Shown piece after piece: positions 24,555-35,953 of a DNA stretch of 64,000 bases (the first letter of the stretch is position 1; each line of letters begins with the position of its first letter). Location: positions 500,181-564,180 of the forward strand of contig MU001497.1 in assembly GCA_010093485.1 (NCBI GenBank), read 5' to 3'. The notes below the pieces were generated by a model, which saw nothing but the letters and a program-made list of their open reading frames with translations, made no database searches and had not been told where the DNA came from. Origin of the DNA: Karstenula rhodostoma CBS 690.94 (lineage: Eukaryota; Ascomycota; Dothideomycetes; Pleosporales; Didymosphaeriaceae). Both the position numbers and the translations under genes were made by a program.

Positions 24555-25676
24555 CCTTGTTCGATTGCCTAGATTTGTTTGGAAGTGGGGAAGCTGCTCA
24601 AGACGAAGAAGTGGAGCGCACGCCGGTCGATGAGAGGTTCAGTTGTCACCTCACCCCGAGGCGTTGCGGATTTTAAAGCTTCCGCTTCGTCAATCTGTCC
24701 TCAGCAGCTCACGAGTGAATCACAAGCCTTGCGTGCACGCGCTTGGTTCAAACGCAAGACAAGAGCGACTTGTAAAGGAAGCCCGCAGCTCTCGCGGGTA
24801 ACCTAAACGGGCAGCGCCGGCCGGTGATCCAACAGCTACCCCGCAAAGGCGGGGTAAATACTACCTGGGTGTACGCATGAAGAATGGAAGATGGCACTTT
24901 TCACATACAAACGGTCTATACCCTAGGACTGTGGAAATTTGCGGTTATGGTATAATGTGCCAACCATCGGCGTAACTCCATTTCGGTGCAACCCATTCTC
25001 GGGTTGTCATTGGCTGCAACGTCATGCGCCTGGGCTCCTAGAAAGGGGCATCAGGGCGAAACATGTTGCGGCTTAGCACGCAGCATTAGCAAAAGGTCAA
25101 CACGTGTTTTAGCAGCACTCGTGGACGCTGACAAGACGCAGGTTTTGTTGTCAAAATCGCGTTGCCAAGGCCGCACACTGTCGGAAGTCGGAACGGCTTC
25201 AGGTATGACGTCGACCCCGAACGCGTGGGGTTCAAAAATGCACTGACGGAATGATTAAGCTGTGACAAACGAAGTCGCCTTGGTTATACACCAGACAATG
25301 GATGATTCTCCGTTACCCTTAGGGGTCCAGACTTATGGATACGAGGTGGAAAAACGCGTCGTCAATGATGATTTAAAGTCGTTGACGCTCCAGTGACGAA
25401 GGTACACGATCGGGCTCTCAAAGAAGCCAGCAGCTCGACTGCGCCAATCACATACAGCACGACCGGGTCGACAGCGGAGACGGACCCGATTGTTATCGGC
25501 AATTACCTCATTGACATTACCGCTGCTAGTAGAGAATGCTCGCGGGCGACTAGTGGACAATTCATAAAGCAGCTCTACCCTCGATTGACGACTTTTCCCG
25601 TACACCTGCTTGCTCTTATTTGGACAGATATTCAAAAATTATTCCCGATTTATTGATACCCCTATAAATTCACACG
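24555..25676. other. Divergent intergenic region between two alcohol dehydrogenases
   Basis: 1,122 bp serving both dehydrogenases. It holds the GC-box palindrome listed separately. No gene-like ORF; composition becomes AT-rich close to the start at 25677. Confidence 0.5.
24837..24856. promoter_or_regulatory. Inverted pair of CreA/Mig1-type GC boxes
   Basis: A perfect 8-bp inverted repeat with a 4-nt spacer (TACCCCGC-aaag-GCGGGGTA). Each arm contains a match to the fungal carbon-repressor CreA consensus SYGGRG (GCGGGG), facing opposite ways. It lies 283 bp upstream of the butanediol dehydrogenase and 820 bp upstream of the plus-strand dehydrogenase. Function is inferred from the motif only. 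Confidence 0.45.
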
Positions 25677-26774
25677 ATGCCTTACCCCGAGACGACCGAC
25701 GCTTTCGCCGTCACCGACATCAAGAACGGGAACTGGAGCACCTTCAAGCGACAAGAGCTCCCACTCAAGAAGTTTGAGGACCACGACGTCGACATCGCCA
25801 TTGATGCATGCGGTGTCTGCGCATCCGATGTTCACACCATCACTGGAGGCTGGGGAGAGGAGATCCCACTCCCGCTCTGCGTAGGCCACGAGGTCATCGG
25901 CAAGGTCGTCAAGGTTGGCTCAAAGGTTAAGGACCTCAAAGTCGGCGATCGTGCCGGTGTTGGCGCTCAAATCGGTGCCGATCTCACATGCAACAACTGC
26001 AAGGCCGACCAGGAGAACTACTGCCCGAACGCCATCGACACATACGGCGCGCCCCACCCGGACGGCACAATCGCACAAGGTGGTTACTCCAGCCATATCC
26101 GTGCCCACGAATACTTCACCTTCAAGATCCCCGACAACCTCGAGACCTCCCTCGCAGCACCAATGCTGTGCGCCGGCCTCACCACATTCTCCCCCCTCAA
26201 GCGGTTAGGCACCGGCAAAGGCAAGAAAGTCGCCATCGTCGGCCTCGGCGGCCTCGGCCACTTCGGTGTCCTCTGGTCCGTCGCGCTCGGCGCCGAAACC
26301 TACGTGATCTCGCACTCGGAGTCCAAAAAGGACGACGCGCTGAAGCTCGGCGCCAAAGAATTCATCTCCTCCAATAAAGAAAAATGGTTCGAGCCATACG
26401 CCTTCCAATTCGACATCATCCTCAACTGCGCCGACGCAACCGACAAATTCAACCTGCCCGACTACTTCTCCACGCTCAAGGTCAACGGCACCTTCCACAT
26501 GGTGGGCTTCCCAGACAAAAAGCTGCAGCCGCTCGACGCAAAGGCATTTGCGCCCAACGGCTGCTACATGGGCGCGTCGCACATTGGAAACAGGCCTGAG
26601 ATGATTGAGATGCTGGAGCTTGCGAGCAAGCAGGATATCAAGAGTTGGGTTGACACGATCGATATTAGCGAGGAGGGGTGCAAGCAGGCGGTGGAACGCG
26701 TGTACAAGAATGACAATGTGAGGTTTAGGCTTACGCTTGTCAACTTTGATAAGGTTTTTGGAAAGAGGGCGTAG
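25677..26774 (+). CDS. Zinc alcohol dehydrogenase, ADH6 / cinnamyl-alcohol dehydrogenase family
   Basis: Cytosolic NADP(H)-preferring medium-chain reductase of aldehydes, 365 residues, no intron. Catalytic zinc: CGVCASDVHT and GHEVIGKV. Rossmann turn GLGGLGH near residue 184, followed by SHSESKKDDA with the Ser/Lys pattern usual for NADP use. The structural-zinc loop reads ADLTCNNCKADQENYC: only three of the usual four cysteines remain, with Asp at the first position. Close in length and text to yeast Adh6/Adh7-type enzymes. Divergent neighbour of the butanediol dehydrogenase. Confidence 0.93.
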   Translation: MPYPETTDAFAVTDIKNGNWSTFKRQELPLKKFEDHDVDIAIDACGVCASDVHTITGGWGEEIPLPLCVGHEVIGKVVKVGSKVKDLKVGDRAGVGAQIGADLTCNNCKADQENYCPNAIDTYGAPHPDGTIAQGGYSSHIRAHEYFTFKIPDNLETSLAAPMLCAGLTTFSPLKRLGTGKGKKVAIVGLGGLGHFGVLWSVALGAETYVISHSESKKDDALKLGAKEFISSNKEKWFEPYAFQFDIILNCADATDKFNLPDYFSTLKVNGTFHMVGFPDKKLQPLDAKAFAPNGCYMGASHIGNRPEMIEMLELASKQDIKSWVDTIDISEEGCKQAVERVYKNDNVRFRLTLVNFDKVFGKRA

Positions 26775-28944
26775 AGGGTTGTAAGATTAGTTAATGATGA
26801 CGCGTTTGCAACAGTCGTGTAATACTAGTATTCAGACGTGTATGCGATGGCAATGGGGCCGGCTTGATGGGTGATGTGGATGGGGAGTAGATTGTGGGAT
26901 GTTTTAGTATTCGATCGCGGGTGGTTTTCTGATTGTAGACACGAACTGCGAAGTAGTGTTTTGTAAAATGATAGGCGGTTATGTATTCGGGTTGGAAATT
27001 TGTTGGGCAAATAATAGGGTACTTACGTACGGCACCTTTTTTTTTAAATACGCTTATTTTTGAGCTGTTAGCTGGGGGAAATACCTTCTTGTCAACATTT
27101 TTGTCTACACTCGATAACTCGATCTTTTTGTCATTATTCCCCTCCTGATAGGGTGCGTCGGCGTGCATACGGACGACGGCGGATCTGCACTTGAGGATTG
27201 GGCCCGGGTTCTTGACATCTTCCTGGTGGGTGTTTGTGTCTGCCCCAATAAGCAATATCGTCCACCCCAATACAAGGCCCGTCAGGGTTTGCAACGACAA
27301 AATTTGTATGTAAATTGGCCCTTTCACACCCTGTACATCAGTGTGACGCTAGGCCTCGAGCCAGAGGGGGAACTGTAAGTATTTAAGCCAATGATAACCC
27401 TATATACTAGTCCTAGTCCCGACTCTAGTCTAGCTCATATAGATTGGGTTAGTCTCCATCCAAGTGCAGTTAGAGGGCTGGCCGATATTGCTTATTGCGG
27501 CAGATGGAACACCTGCCCATGTCCATCCCTCTGATACGCACCAACGCACTATAACTTTTGTTAACCGGCCGCGCTCGTGCTCATCCTGCTGCATGACTGA
27601 CTCAAGCCGGCTACTGCGGCCATGTCGTGTGGACATTTGCTTTTTGCACGCCTTGCCCAGTTCGACTCGACAGCGCTCCCTCTAAATCTCGTTGTTTGTT
27701 CTCTACCGAGCCACTGGTGGCACGCACCGCTGGCGTGCATCTCTGTGACCATCACTGTCACCTTGGTTGTCGCACCGCATGACTTTGAGCATCGAGGCTG
27801 AATCTTGTGGTACGCTGCAAGGTCGGCGAGAGGGCTGGAATAGGACTAGTCGGTCCCAGAGCCCCGGGCACGATCGATTGCGCATGCATGATACAGAACA
27901 AATCGAAAACAACACCAGACAATGAAACAAGTTTTCCTTCGGCTCGTCGCGAACGGCACTCCTGAAGCACGCTATCGGGCTGGAAAGCATGGCTTTTCCT
28001 CAGGCACATTCGGGTACGCATTCGGGTATGCATGCGCGTTCGGATCGAATGTAGCCATGCTGGGGTCGGTCACGTCCTGCGAGACAGGTCCAAGCCAACA
28101 CGGGGCACGTGTGCGTTGGTGCAAGAGGTGAATGGTATTGCGGCAAGCGATAGCTCGATGTTCACACCACCGTCAAGGCTGCGGTGGAAAAAGTACGACG
28201 TGAGGCCCTGGCGCTCGTATCCCGCATTTTCCCCCGCCAGTGACCTTGCGCCCGGCTACACCACGCACTTTCCCCGCGTCCTGCGTCCTGGAGCACTCTT
28301 TTCTTTTGGAAGCAGCGCGGCTGCGACGGCGGCGCTGGATGCATCTTACCTTAGGCCATGCCAGGTCGCGGCGGAGTCGCGAGAGCGAAACGCGTCGGGC
28401 GCAGCAGTAAGGGGACGCCGCTTCTTCCCTGCGCCTGGAAGACGCAGGGCTTGTGCTACGTCGTCTGCGGGGATCTGCGTTCCTGGTGCTGGATTGTGGC
28501 ATTTTTTGTTGTTATCGGCAGTGCATCCGTCGTGCGTGTGAGCGCGAGCGTGCCCTAGGACGCCCGTCGGGCTCGTTGCTTTTTCAGCGGTACGCGACGC
28601 AATTTAAGCAAAGGTTTTGGGCCAGGGCAGCGGGAATGGCGGGTCTGGTCCTGTCCTGTCCACTTTCTTTCCGTCCTTCGCTTTCGATTTCGAGTCTGTT
28701 TCCTACCTAGGGCGAGCTGTTGCGAATACTGCTGTCGTCCTGTCCTAAATTCTGGCTTCTTAGACCGGTGCGCGAGAACCTTCGTTTGGGGAATTCGGCT
28801 TTGTGGAATTCCTCGCCCAAACGACTGATCGACCTGATCAGCATCCGGCTACCATATACGCACACCTTATTCCCTCGACGGCCTGTTACGTTGGCATCCC
28901 ACTGATCCTCTGCACGTGCAAAGACAACTTGGACACCCATACAT
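26775..28944. other. Long intergenic stretch with an inverted-repeat structure
   Basis: 2.2 kb without a supportable gene. The 26.8-27.1 kb part is AT-rich. 27239-27504 is bounded by 30-bp inverted arms (listed separately). 28.1-28.7 kb is GC-rich with incoherent ORFs. Near 28010-28040 a short GGGTACGCATTC / GGGTATGCATGC duplication is visible. Confidence 0.5.
27239..27504. repeat. Inverted-repeat element, 30-bp arms, 206-bp interior
   Basis: Arms at 27239-27268 and 27475-27504 are reverse complements with three mismatches (shared core CAATAAGCAATATCG). Weaker, gapped similarity continues outward for perhaps 25 bp (GGTGTT, GACAT). The interior has no transposase-like ORF. It could be a small MITE-like relic or an inverted duplication; I see no clear target-site duplication. 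Confidence 0.6.
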
Positions 28945-29154
28945 ATGTGCGAAATACATTACACACTCTACGCATGCGGGTGCTGGAAACCCCTGCCACA
29001 GCCCGGAACAAAGACCATGTTACGACTCTGCAAAGTGTCGGAGAGCAACAGGTTGGACATGCCTTGTAAGGAGAAGGACGGGCTGGAGCACAAAGTGGTC
29101 AACAGAAGCCAGGGAATGTGCGATAGTTGTTTGTGGAAGAAGATCAGCAAGTAG
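28945..29154 (+). CDS. Small Cys-rich protein, hypothetical
   Basis: 69 residues, starting MCEIHYTLYACGCWKP and ending with an MCDSC pair before a basic end. Small ascomycete proteins that start with Met-Cys and carry spaced CxC / CxxC pairs of this style are common and uncharacterised. There is no signal peptide, so a cytosolic or nuclear metal-binding role is possible but not shown. The frame could continue through an intron, since a GTAGGT follows the last codons. Called on composition and Cys spacing only. Confidence 0.45.
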   Translation: MCEIHYTLYACGCWKPLPQPGTKTMLRLCKVSESNRLDMPCKEKDGLEHKVVNRSQGMCDSCLWKKISK

Positions 29155-30205
29155 GTAGATGCTGTCAAAGAATGGACGTATACGCGGTGGAAGAGCTACA
29201 AAAGCCGCATGGCAGGGTGGAGTCCGCGGTGGACATGCAGAAGAGTAGCATTGGTCAAGAAGTTGCGCTGGCGCGACACCGGTTCCAAGACCAGGGCTCA
29301 GTCAGGAACGACTGGATTCTGATGCGAGGAAGAACAATGGACCGCTCGCCCGTGCTTCGGCGCCACTTCATCTGGGGGATGTTTTACCTTCAATACACGA
29401 TACCCCTTGATTGCTGTTGCGGGAATAGGCCAGGCCTTTGGAATCGATCCGGAGTAAAGAGCTGGGATGGGGCATGCTTAGATTTGTGTATAATGTTGAA
29501 TGATAAACTTGAGTACACACGCGGCTTGGATGTTCTTGTGTCGTTGGATGGTGTTGAGTGGGTTTGTTCGGCTGACTGGCTGGAGCAAGAAATGGAAGAT
29601 TGGAATTCGGCTGTACTGCGCTGATGCATTGGACGTTATCAGCAGAAAACATAGAGCAATTCGAAATAGTCCCGTCCCAAGACCCTTGAGCGCTAGTCTG
29701 ACCCTCCTCTTTGGTATTTTTCGTTCAGGTCGATCCATCGGGGCAATGTTTGACTAGATAACTCCTAATACCACATAAGTCTTAGGACTGCATTGACTAG
29801 GTTCGCAAATCCAGACAGGTCCGCTGACCACTATCGTCAAGCTGGCTTTTGAGGCGGGTGAGGTAAAATTCAAGGATCCTGGGTAGTCAGGGACCCATGC
29901 TGGCTTTGATGGCCCTTTAGCATCTTGTTGTAGCGCGCGAGAACAACATGGATGCAGAGCAGTGTGGGTTGTTTGTTATGCCTTCACCGGTACTTCCATG
30001 TCGAGCTAGCGCCAGAAGCCATAGGTAGGCGCGAGTCACCTCCCGTGACGACATCCGTGCACTGCCTGTCTGTCTCACTTCACCTCGTGTCTTTACCAAA
30101 AACACCGCACGCCCGTTCGCTCACCTGCACCGCATCGCACCGCACCTACAAGCTGCACCTCTCTATCGTTAACCCGGTTAGCTTGACTGTCTGCAAGGCT
30201 GCAAT
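29155..30205. other. Intergenic, no supportable gene
   Basis: About 1 kb, including the likely promoter of the E2 gene. Several overlapping ORFs on both strands; none has recognisable motifs. Confidence 0.45.
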
Positions 30206-33200
30206 ATGACGCCCGAAGAAGCGGCCGTCCACAGGTCGGCGCAAGCTCTACATGAAGAGCTTGATGGGCTCGAGGTTCAAGACGTAAGTGACGCTCAATA
30301 CCACAAGGTTGAACGACTCCCGGTCCCTGCATTGCCTTTGCCTGGGGTACATACGCCGACAGAAACTTTCTTGTCTTCCTTCAGTGTAACCAATGCTGAT
30401 TGTTTGTGCCTAGGATGCCCCAGCTGTCGAACATTCCCCGCCAATCTCTCCCAAGGATACCAGTGGTGATGCAGACCTGGTCCATGCCTTGGAGATCAAG
30501 TTGAAACAGGAGATCTCTGAAATCGAAGCCGCTATTTACGACTCGATAGAAGGGGAGGATGAGGCCATGATGCATGAGCCCTCATCGTCATCTTCCTCTG
30601 ACGCTACCAACAGCATGTCTGACTCGGATCTTGGACTACATTATCATGCGCTGCCACCTCAGCGAAACATACTTCTTGAGGCGTATCGGAAACGCGACAG
30701 TGATCTTCATGAGCTATATAAAACTGACGGAGCCTTCTACGTCCAGGATAAACTCAATTCGGGAATCGATGAAAGCTTCAATTCTTTGAGCGGGTTCATG
30801 GCTCATCTGCGCGATGCAAAGTGCACAGCGTGCGGCGAGAAGTACTATCTTTGCCCTGAACTCATTCGCGGAGGCAAAAAATTTATTCAAGGGAACAGCG
30901 CCTGTCTAGGGTAAGTTGGCCCCAATCAGTGAATGACAGTTGAGACCCTTTCCCAGGGGTGCCCTGAGTTGTCTCACCGCCAGATCCGAGTCATGAATAG
31001 ACCATGTGCATACTCGGTACTAGGAGTTCTAGCTCTCAAGAATACTATCAGGAAACATGAGATCTTGAGCTGACAAGATCCACCAGACCATCAATTCGTT
31101 GCGCACATTGCAAGATGGTGGCTTGTCCCTTTTGCGGGCCAAGTCTGCCGAAAAAGTGGTCAGGGGTCAAGGTCCATGGCAGGGAGGTCGCATGGTGCTG
31201 CGCTAGTGCCAGAATCTTTCTGATCTGGATCATACTTTGCGAATTCGACGAACTTTTTTACCCAGCAGAAAAGCCCCCAGAAAACGAAAGCGCGGTGAAG
31301 TCCACCTTCGACGAGATACGAGAAGCGAAGAAACGAAAAGCAGAGTCAACCACTCCCAGGGAAAAAGGTGTGGGGTTCGGAGGCCCTTCCCAGTTTCATC
31401 TTGTTCCGAATCCGTTCGATAGGCACCGAGCAGGCGATGACGATGGCTTGTCCCGCGCACAAAAGGCTCAGATCGACGAAGATACATCTGCAAGCATGGC
31501 TCTGAGATTACTTGCGAACCTCTTATCAGTGCTTAGACAAAAACCTAACTACGACGACGAACCTCCTGGGGTGGTTCCCACCATGTTGCTGGAGAGCAGG
31601 ATTTTCGATTACAGTGCCGCACTATTGAGGAACGACTCACTGGATGATGTCTCAATACGACAACTGGTCTATCAAGACCTCATCACATTCATCGCCTCGC
31701 TTTTTAGGTACCACGCAACGTCCGGGCTGGTATACAAGGATCGTTTCGTACGATTAGATGGGAACAATCTACTCTCATTCTCTTTCCTAGAGACTTCCAG
31801 GATCGCTGAAGACAGGAGAGAATCTGTATTCGAATCGCTACGCAATCTATCGATACAAAGCGGTTTGTTGGTGCAGCGTGCTCACGAGGAAGACTTCTCT
31901 ACCGAAGAAGACCAGAGGTTGATGAGGATAGCTCGACGCATCAACGAGTTCTGGAATTTCCTCTCGATGAGAAACCCGGAGCGTACTGCCGTTTCCAACT
32001 CGACTAATGTCGCAGCGCTGAACACAAATCCGGACCCTATCACCAGTCTGCCTGATGATCAGATAATGGCTTCACACCACTTTTCAAGCCTGGCAGGAGA
32101 AATACAGGACACACCACGCGGTCGAATGAGAAAGATAATCACCGACCTTACCATTTTGAGTACTTCACTACCTGGAGGGATCTATGTACGACATAGCTCC
32201 AATCGCCCCGATATCATAAAAGCGATGATCATAGGCCCGGAAGGAACTCCTTACGAGAACGGTCTCTTCGAATTCGACATCTTTTGCGCTAACAACTATC
32301 CGAATGAACCTCCCCAGGTTAAGTTCAAAACAACAGGTAATGGCACAGCAAGTTTCAATCCCAACTTATACAGCGATGGTAAGGTGTGTTTGTCGTTGCT
32401 GGGAACCTGGGAGGGGGAACCATGGAATCCCGCTGAATCGACACTCCTACAAGTACTTGTGTCGATACAGGCGATGATACTGTGTGAGGATCCGTGGTAC
32501 AACGAGCCTGGTAAGTCTTCGGTGGCCGTGTTCTTGTCACACACTGTTCCAAACTGCAAATAAAGCACTCCAAGACATGCGGTATTGAACTTTATGTCTC
32601 AAGAAAGTCAACTTTCTTGGGCGTGGCCTGGTTCAACGTTCATAATTCATGTTGCTAATATGCTGGCTTAGAGCGAGATGAACAAGATGATCGCATGGCA
32701 TCTATTGTTTACAACAAAATAATACGAGCCCTCACTGTCAAACATGCAATCTTGGGATACGTGGACGGCCAAGTCCCACTTTGGTCAGATGTCATCGAAC
32801 ATCATTTCAAACAGAACGCAGACAAGATCCTCCAGACCATGCAAGCATGGACTGAAGTAGAGGTTGAGAAACATCCGAAAGAGGTCAACTACAAACACTT
32901 GCAGGTTCCTCACAAGTCCTTGGTCTCTATGCAAAAGCAGCTACAGAAGGCTATGCAAAATTTTGGGTCAACCTTCGAACTGCGCATCATAGATCCACCC
33001 GAAATAAGCGCACAAGAACTGTCGTCGTGGCAGCATTTGGGGTATCCGGGGTCACTTACCAATATGTATGACGGCTGGGACTTTCTCGACAACCTCCCTC
33101 ACGGTGGTCAAGACAGCAATGCGGATACAGATGACTGGAACCCCTTCACCGAACCCGCTCAAAGTGGTCAAGACAGCAATGCGGATACAGAAGGCCCGCA

Positions 33201-33756
33201 CTATCCAACCAACCCCCCTCAAAGTGGTCAAGATAGCAATGCGGATACAGACGACTGGAACCCTTTCACCGAACCCCCTCAAAGTGGTGAAGATAGCAAT
33301 GCGGATACAGACGGCCCGCACTATCCAACCAACCCACCTCAAAGTGGTCAGGACAGCAATGCGGATACAGACGGCTGGAACCCTTTCACCGAACCCTCTC
33401 AAAGTGGTCAAAACAGCAATCACAGCACCATCGGCCACGTCCCCGTACGTGGAATAGGATTCGGCTCTCGTGGATTTCGCGGTGGGTTTCGCGGTGGATC
33501 TTATCCTCAGCATTCGGGACACAACCCGCTGCTTCATAGTATGCTGGACGGCAGTAGGGACGTTACACCCTCAAACAGCAATCGTGGTCAAATTGCGGGA
33601 AGTTCACGCGCAAGGGGAGGGGGTCCTTCACCTGGAGGGCGCGGAGCGGGTCCTGCACCAAGCCCAGCTCTCTCTCCGCCTCCTTCAGCATCTCGGGGAG
33701 GGCGAGGACGTGGTGTCCCTCGCGGTGGTCGGGGGCAGGACCGTGGTGCTCACTGA
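30206..33756 (+). CDS. Large UBE2O/BIRC6-like E2 ubiquitin-conjugating enzyme
   Basis: Probable E2, or E2/E3 hybrid, that transfers ubiquitin from a catalytic cysteine. Exons 30206-30283, 30414-30910, 31087-32510, 32672-33756; 1,027 residues. The second acceptor (31086) was chosen for phase and a CTGAC branch site. An N-terminal acidic part is followed by paired Cys clusters (CTACGEKYYLC near residue 163; CAHCKMVACPFCG near 197) and an AWCCASARIFLIWIILCEFD segment typical of a fungal family with a C-terminal UBC domain. The UBC core spans residues about 536-690: FNPNLYSDGKVCLSLLGTW with the active Cys at residue 626 (codon 32387), then EPWNP. C-terminal to it are a 20-residue repeat (residues about 813-916) and a Gly/Arg-rich RGG tail. 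The yeast-type HPN is replaced by FNPN, as in UBE2O/BIRC6. Confidence 0.88.
33101..33420 (+). repeat. 60-bp coding minisatellite with 120-bp higher-order period
   Basis: Five and a half 60-bp units. Each encodes SGQDSNADT plus an alternating second half, DWNPFTEP or GPHYPTNP, so the true unit is 120 bp. The first half is almost invariant in DNA; the last unit decays into SGQNSNHST. It lies in frame inside the E2 gene. Confidence 0.97.
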
Positions 33757-34714
33757 AAATTCGTCCTGCAGTAGCGAGCTTAGGACTCCAAGCAGGGTTG
33801 TGATGCGAGACGGTCGGAGAAACGCAACATGATAACTTGGATAATGGTGTTCATGGAAAGAGGTACGAAGGGAAACTTCGAGCATTGTTTGTTTTATTTC
33901 TCCGGTGCGATGGCTGGCTACGAAAAAATTGGGGAAAGGAGTCTTGCGTTATTGGTAGATTGCTGTATTGCTACCAGTCTTATCGAACTTTTGGAAGTTT
34001 TCTGGTAGACAAGGATTAGATTTCCCTCCACCACGCACGCTAGACTGAATATCGTCACGGATGGCTCAAATCTGTCGCTTTTTTCGCCCTCCAGACATGT
34101 CCTAATTTATCTCGCCATGTCGCGTTTGTGGCCGTTTGCATCTTTTCCATCGCCTAGCTCTGGGTAGCCTATTCTGACGGCTGGTGTTGAAATCAGCTAC
34201 ATCGGTCATTCCGAGTCCCCCAAAGGACCTGAGTGAAACGTATGTGATAGCTGACCGGGATTTATGCCTTGGGAGTATGGAGCCAGTAAGCAGTATTCGC
34301 GAATATTGTGCTTTCAGAATCCGGTGAAGCTGTTGCGCTACCATGAGATGAGATATACTGATCTGCTTGTATGATAGAGAAGGTCCTGTTGAGATTGTAA
34401 GGTAGCTGGAAGTTGTAGGAAACAAGTTTTCGTCTAGGTCACATATGGATTAGCGCTGATCGATGATGGCTTAGCGCACAAGAGTACGGATCGTACTATC
34501 ACTTCGCACAACCTTCTGCAACTCCCTTCACAAGTCGTCACCGGATCAGGGTGTTAATTCTGGGCAACATCGTACCATTATCATTATCGCATGTTTCTTG
34601 AGTCCCGCAGGTCTAGTCTAAGCTTGATTGCCAGATGGCCACGCACGCTGCTTCGACGTCCAGTCTATCCTTTATGCATGGACACCGTGCCCAGTTCCTC
34701 TAAATCCTTTCCTT
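33757..34714. other. Intergenic between convergent genes
   Basis: 958 bp between the 3' ends of the E2 gene and the next minus-strand gene. No coding potential that I can support. Confidence 0.5.
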
Positions 34715-35953
34715 TTATCTAAGATTGAAAGCCTGCGATGCACGCTTCTTCAACTGCGGCATCGATGGCATCTTGCTGAGTCGACGGGAGAAATTGCGCG
34801 GCTGCTCTTCCTGCTTGGTATAGATTGAATCGCGGTGCGTCTCACCCTTGCCTGAAGCATGCGGAGCGAGGAACGCATCAAACGTAACATCTGCCTTTGC
34901 GACGTACGGAAGCGCTTCCGATGCCAGAGAGCTGCGGACTCGACTGGTGTTCCGGTCTGCTTTCCTGACCAGCGGATGCCGGTCTGGCGCGCGGCCACGG
35001 TTGTGGCTCGAGTCTCGGGAGGACTCCGACGTGTGCGGGGATCGAACCATGGAACTACTCAGCATTTGCGTCGAGAAGTAGTCGCCGTTGCTGCTTGTGC
35101 CTTTATGGGTGCTCTGGGCCTCGACCAAGGAGAAAGGGAAACCGTCTCGCGGTGCCGGGGTTTCGGGCGATGTCGGAGAAGCTGGGGAGGTCGGAGAAAG
35201 CAAAAAGCTGGGTGTGCTTGCAGCGCGGAGATCTACCGTAGAGCTGGCTGCTTCGTTATACGTCTGTTTGGTGTGAGTCTTCACTTCCTTGAATATTTGC
35301 AGTTTATTCAAGGGTGAACTTACGAAACGCTTCGCCTGGCGCGCCGATTTGAGCACCAATTCCTCACTGCTGCGCTTGTCGTCGAGGATTTCTGCGATGA
35401 TCTCTTGTCGCTTGTCCGTGTATGGAACCAATTCAATCCGCGATACGTGATACTGGACCAGCCTGTCACCTGTCCATTCTCGCAGGTTATGATTCAAGTC
35501 GCCAATGGCCAGGGCGGTTCTATCTTCATCGGACAGAGCGTCGTTGTAATAACGGCGGTTCGCTGGTTGTTGAGAAGACGTAGAGTGAATAGAAGCGCCC
35601 CAGTTCAGGGAAGCGCCCCGAGGTGGATGGCGCGGCGAAGAGCTCCGGGAATGGGGACGTTCGGAGGTCGGGCGCGCAGTATCAGCGTGTTCCGCTTGGG
35701 CTTTGGCGATGCGGGCTAAGGTGTCTTGGTTGAAAGAGCCGTATGTCCGAGGCACCTGGTCCCACTCAGGTTCTAAGACCTTTCCATCGACAACCGAAGG
35801 GCGTTTGCTACCTCGCAGCGGCATACCTGGCGCGGTTGCCGAGGCGGAGACGTTGCGGCCGTGCTTTTTGAAGCGACAAGGAAACCCCATTGTGAAATAT
35901 TTGCTCGAAATTGGTGCCTGCACCGGAATTGAAGCGAAGTTCGGCGTCTTCAC
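34715..35953 (-). CDS. Hypothetical Ser/Pro-rich protein
   Basis: 412 residues from the first ATG; a second candidate start is at 35890 (MGFPCRFKKH). The middle (residues about 140-220) is the only non-disordered part: DEDRTALAIGDL, VQYHVSRIELVPYTDKRQEIIAEIL, SSEELVLKSARQAKRF. The rest is low-complexity Ser/Pro/Thr text ending in a basic KKRASQAFNLR. A perfect GTAAGT donor at 35323 and a CAG acceptor at 35264 mark a probable 60-nt intron whose removal keeps the frame. I do not recognise a family; a signalling or cytoskeletal adaptor would fit the composition but is not shown. Confidence 0.65.
   Translation of the reverse strand: MKTPNFASIPVQAPISSKYFTMGFPCRFKKHGRNVSASATAPGMPLRGSKRPSVVDGKVLEPEWDQVPRTYGSFNQDTLARIAKAQAEHADTARPTSERPHSRSSSPRHPPRGASLNWGASIHSTSSQQPANRRYYNDALSDEDRTALAIGDLNHNLREWTGDRLVQYHVSRIELVPYTDKRQEIIAEILDDKRSSEELVLKSARQAKRFVSSPLNKLQIFKEVKTHTKQTYNEAASSTVDLRAASTPSFLLSPTSPASPTSPETPAPRDGFPFSLVEAQSTHKGTSSNGDYFSTQMLSSSMVRSPHTSESSRDSSHNRGRAPDRHPLVRKADRNTSRVRSSLASEALPYVAKADVTFDAFLAPHASGKGETHRDSIYTKQEEQPRNFSRRLSKMPSMPQLKKRASQAFNLR

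Noticed and set aside
26791..27327. 178-residue minus-strand ORF
   Set aside because: AT-driven frame overlapping the inverted repeat; no motif, and composition changes along its length.
29478..29738. Minus-strand ORF with a signal-peptide-like start
   Set aside because: The hydrophobic stretch is short, nothing follows it, and the opposite strand is equally open.
33101..33420. Evenly spaced 60-bp repeats resembling a CRISPR array
   Set aside because: Spacers are themselves repeats, the array is in frame within a eukaryotic E2 gene, and no cas genes exist.
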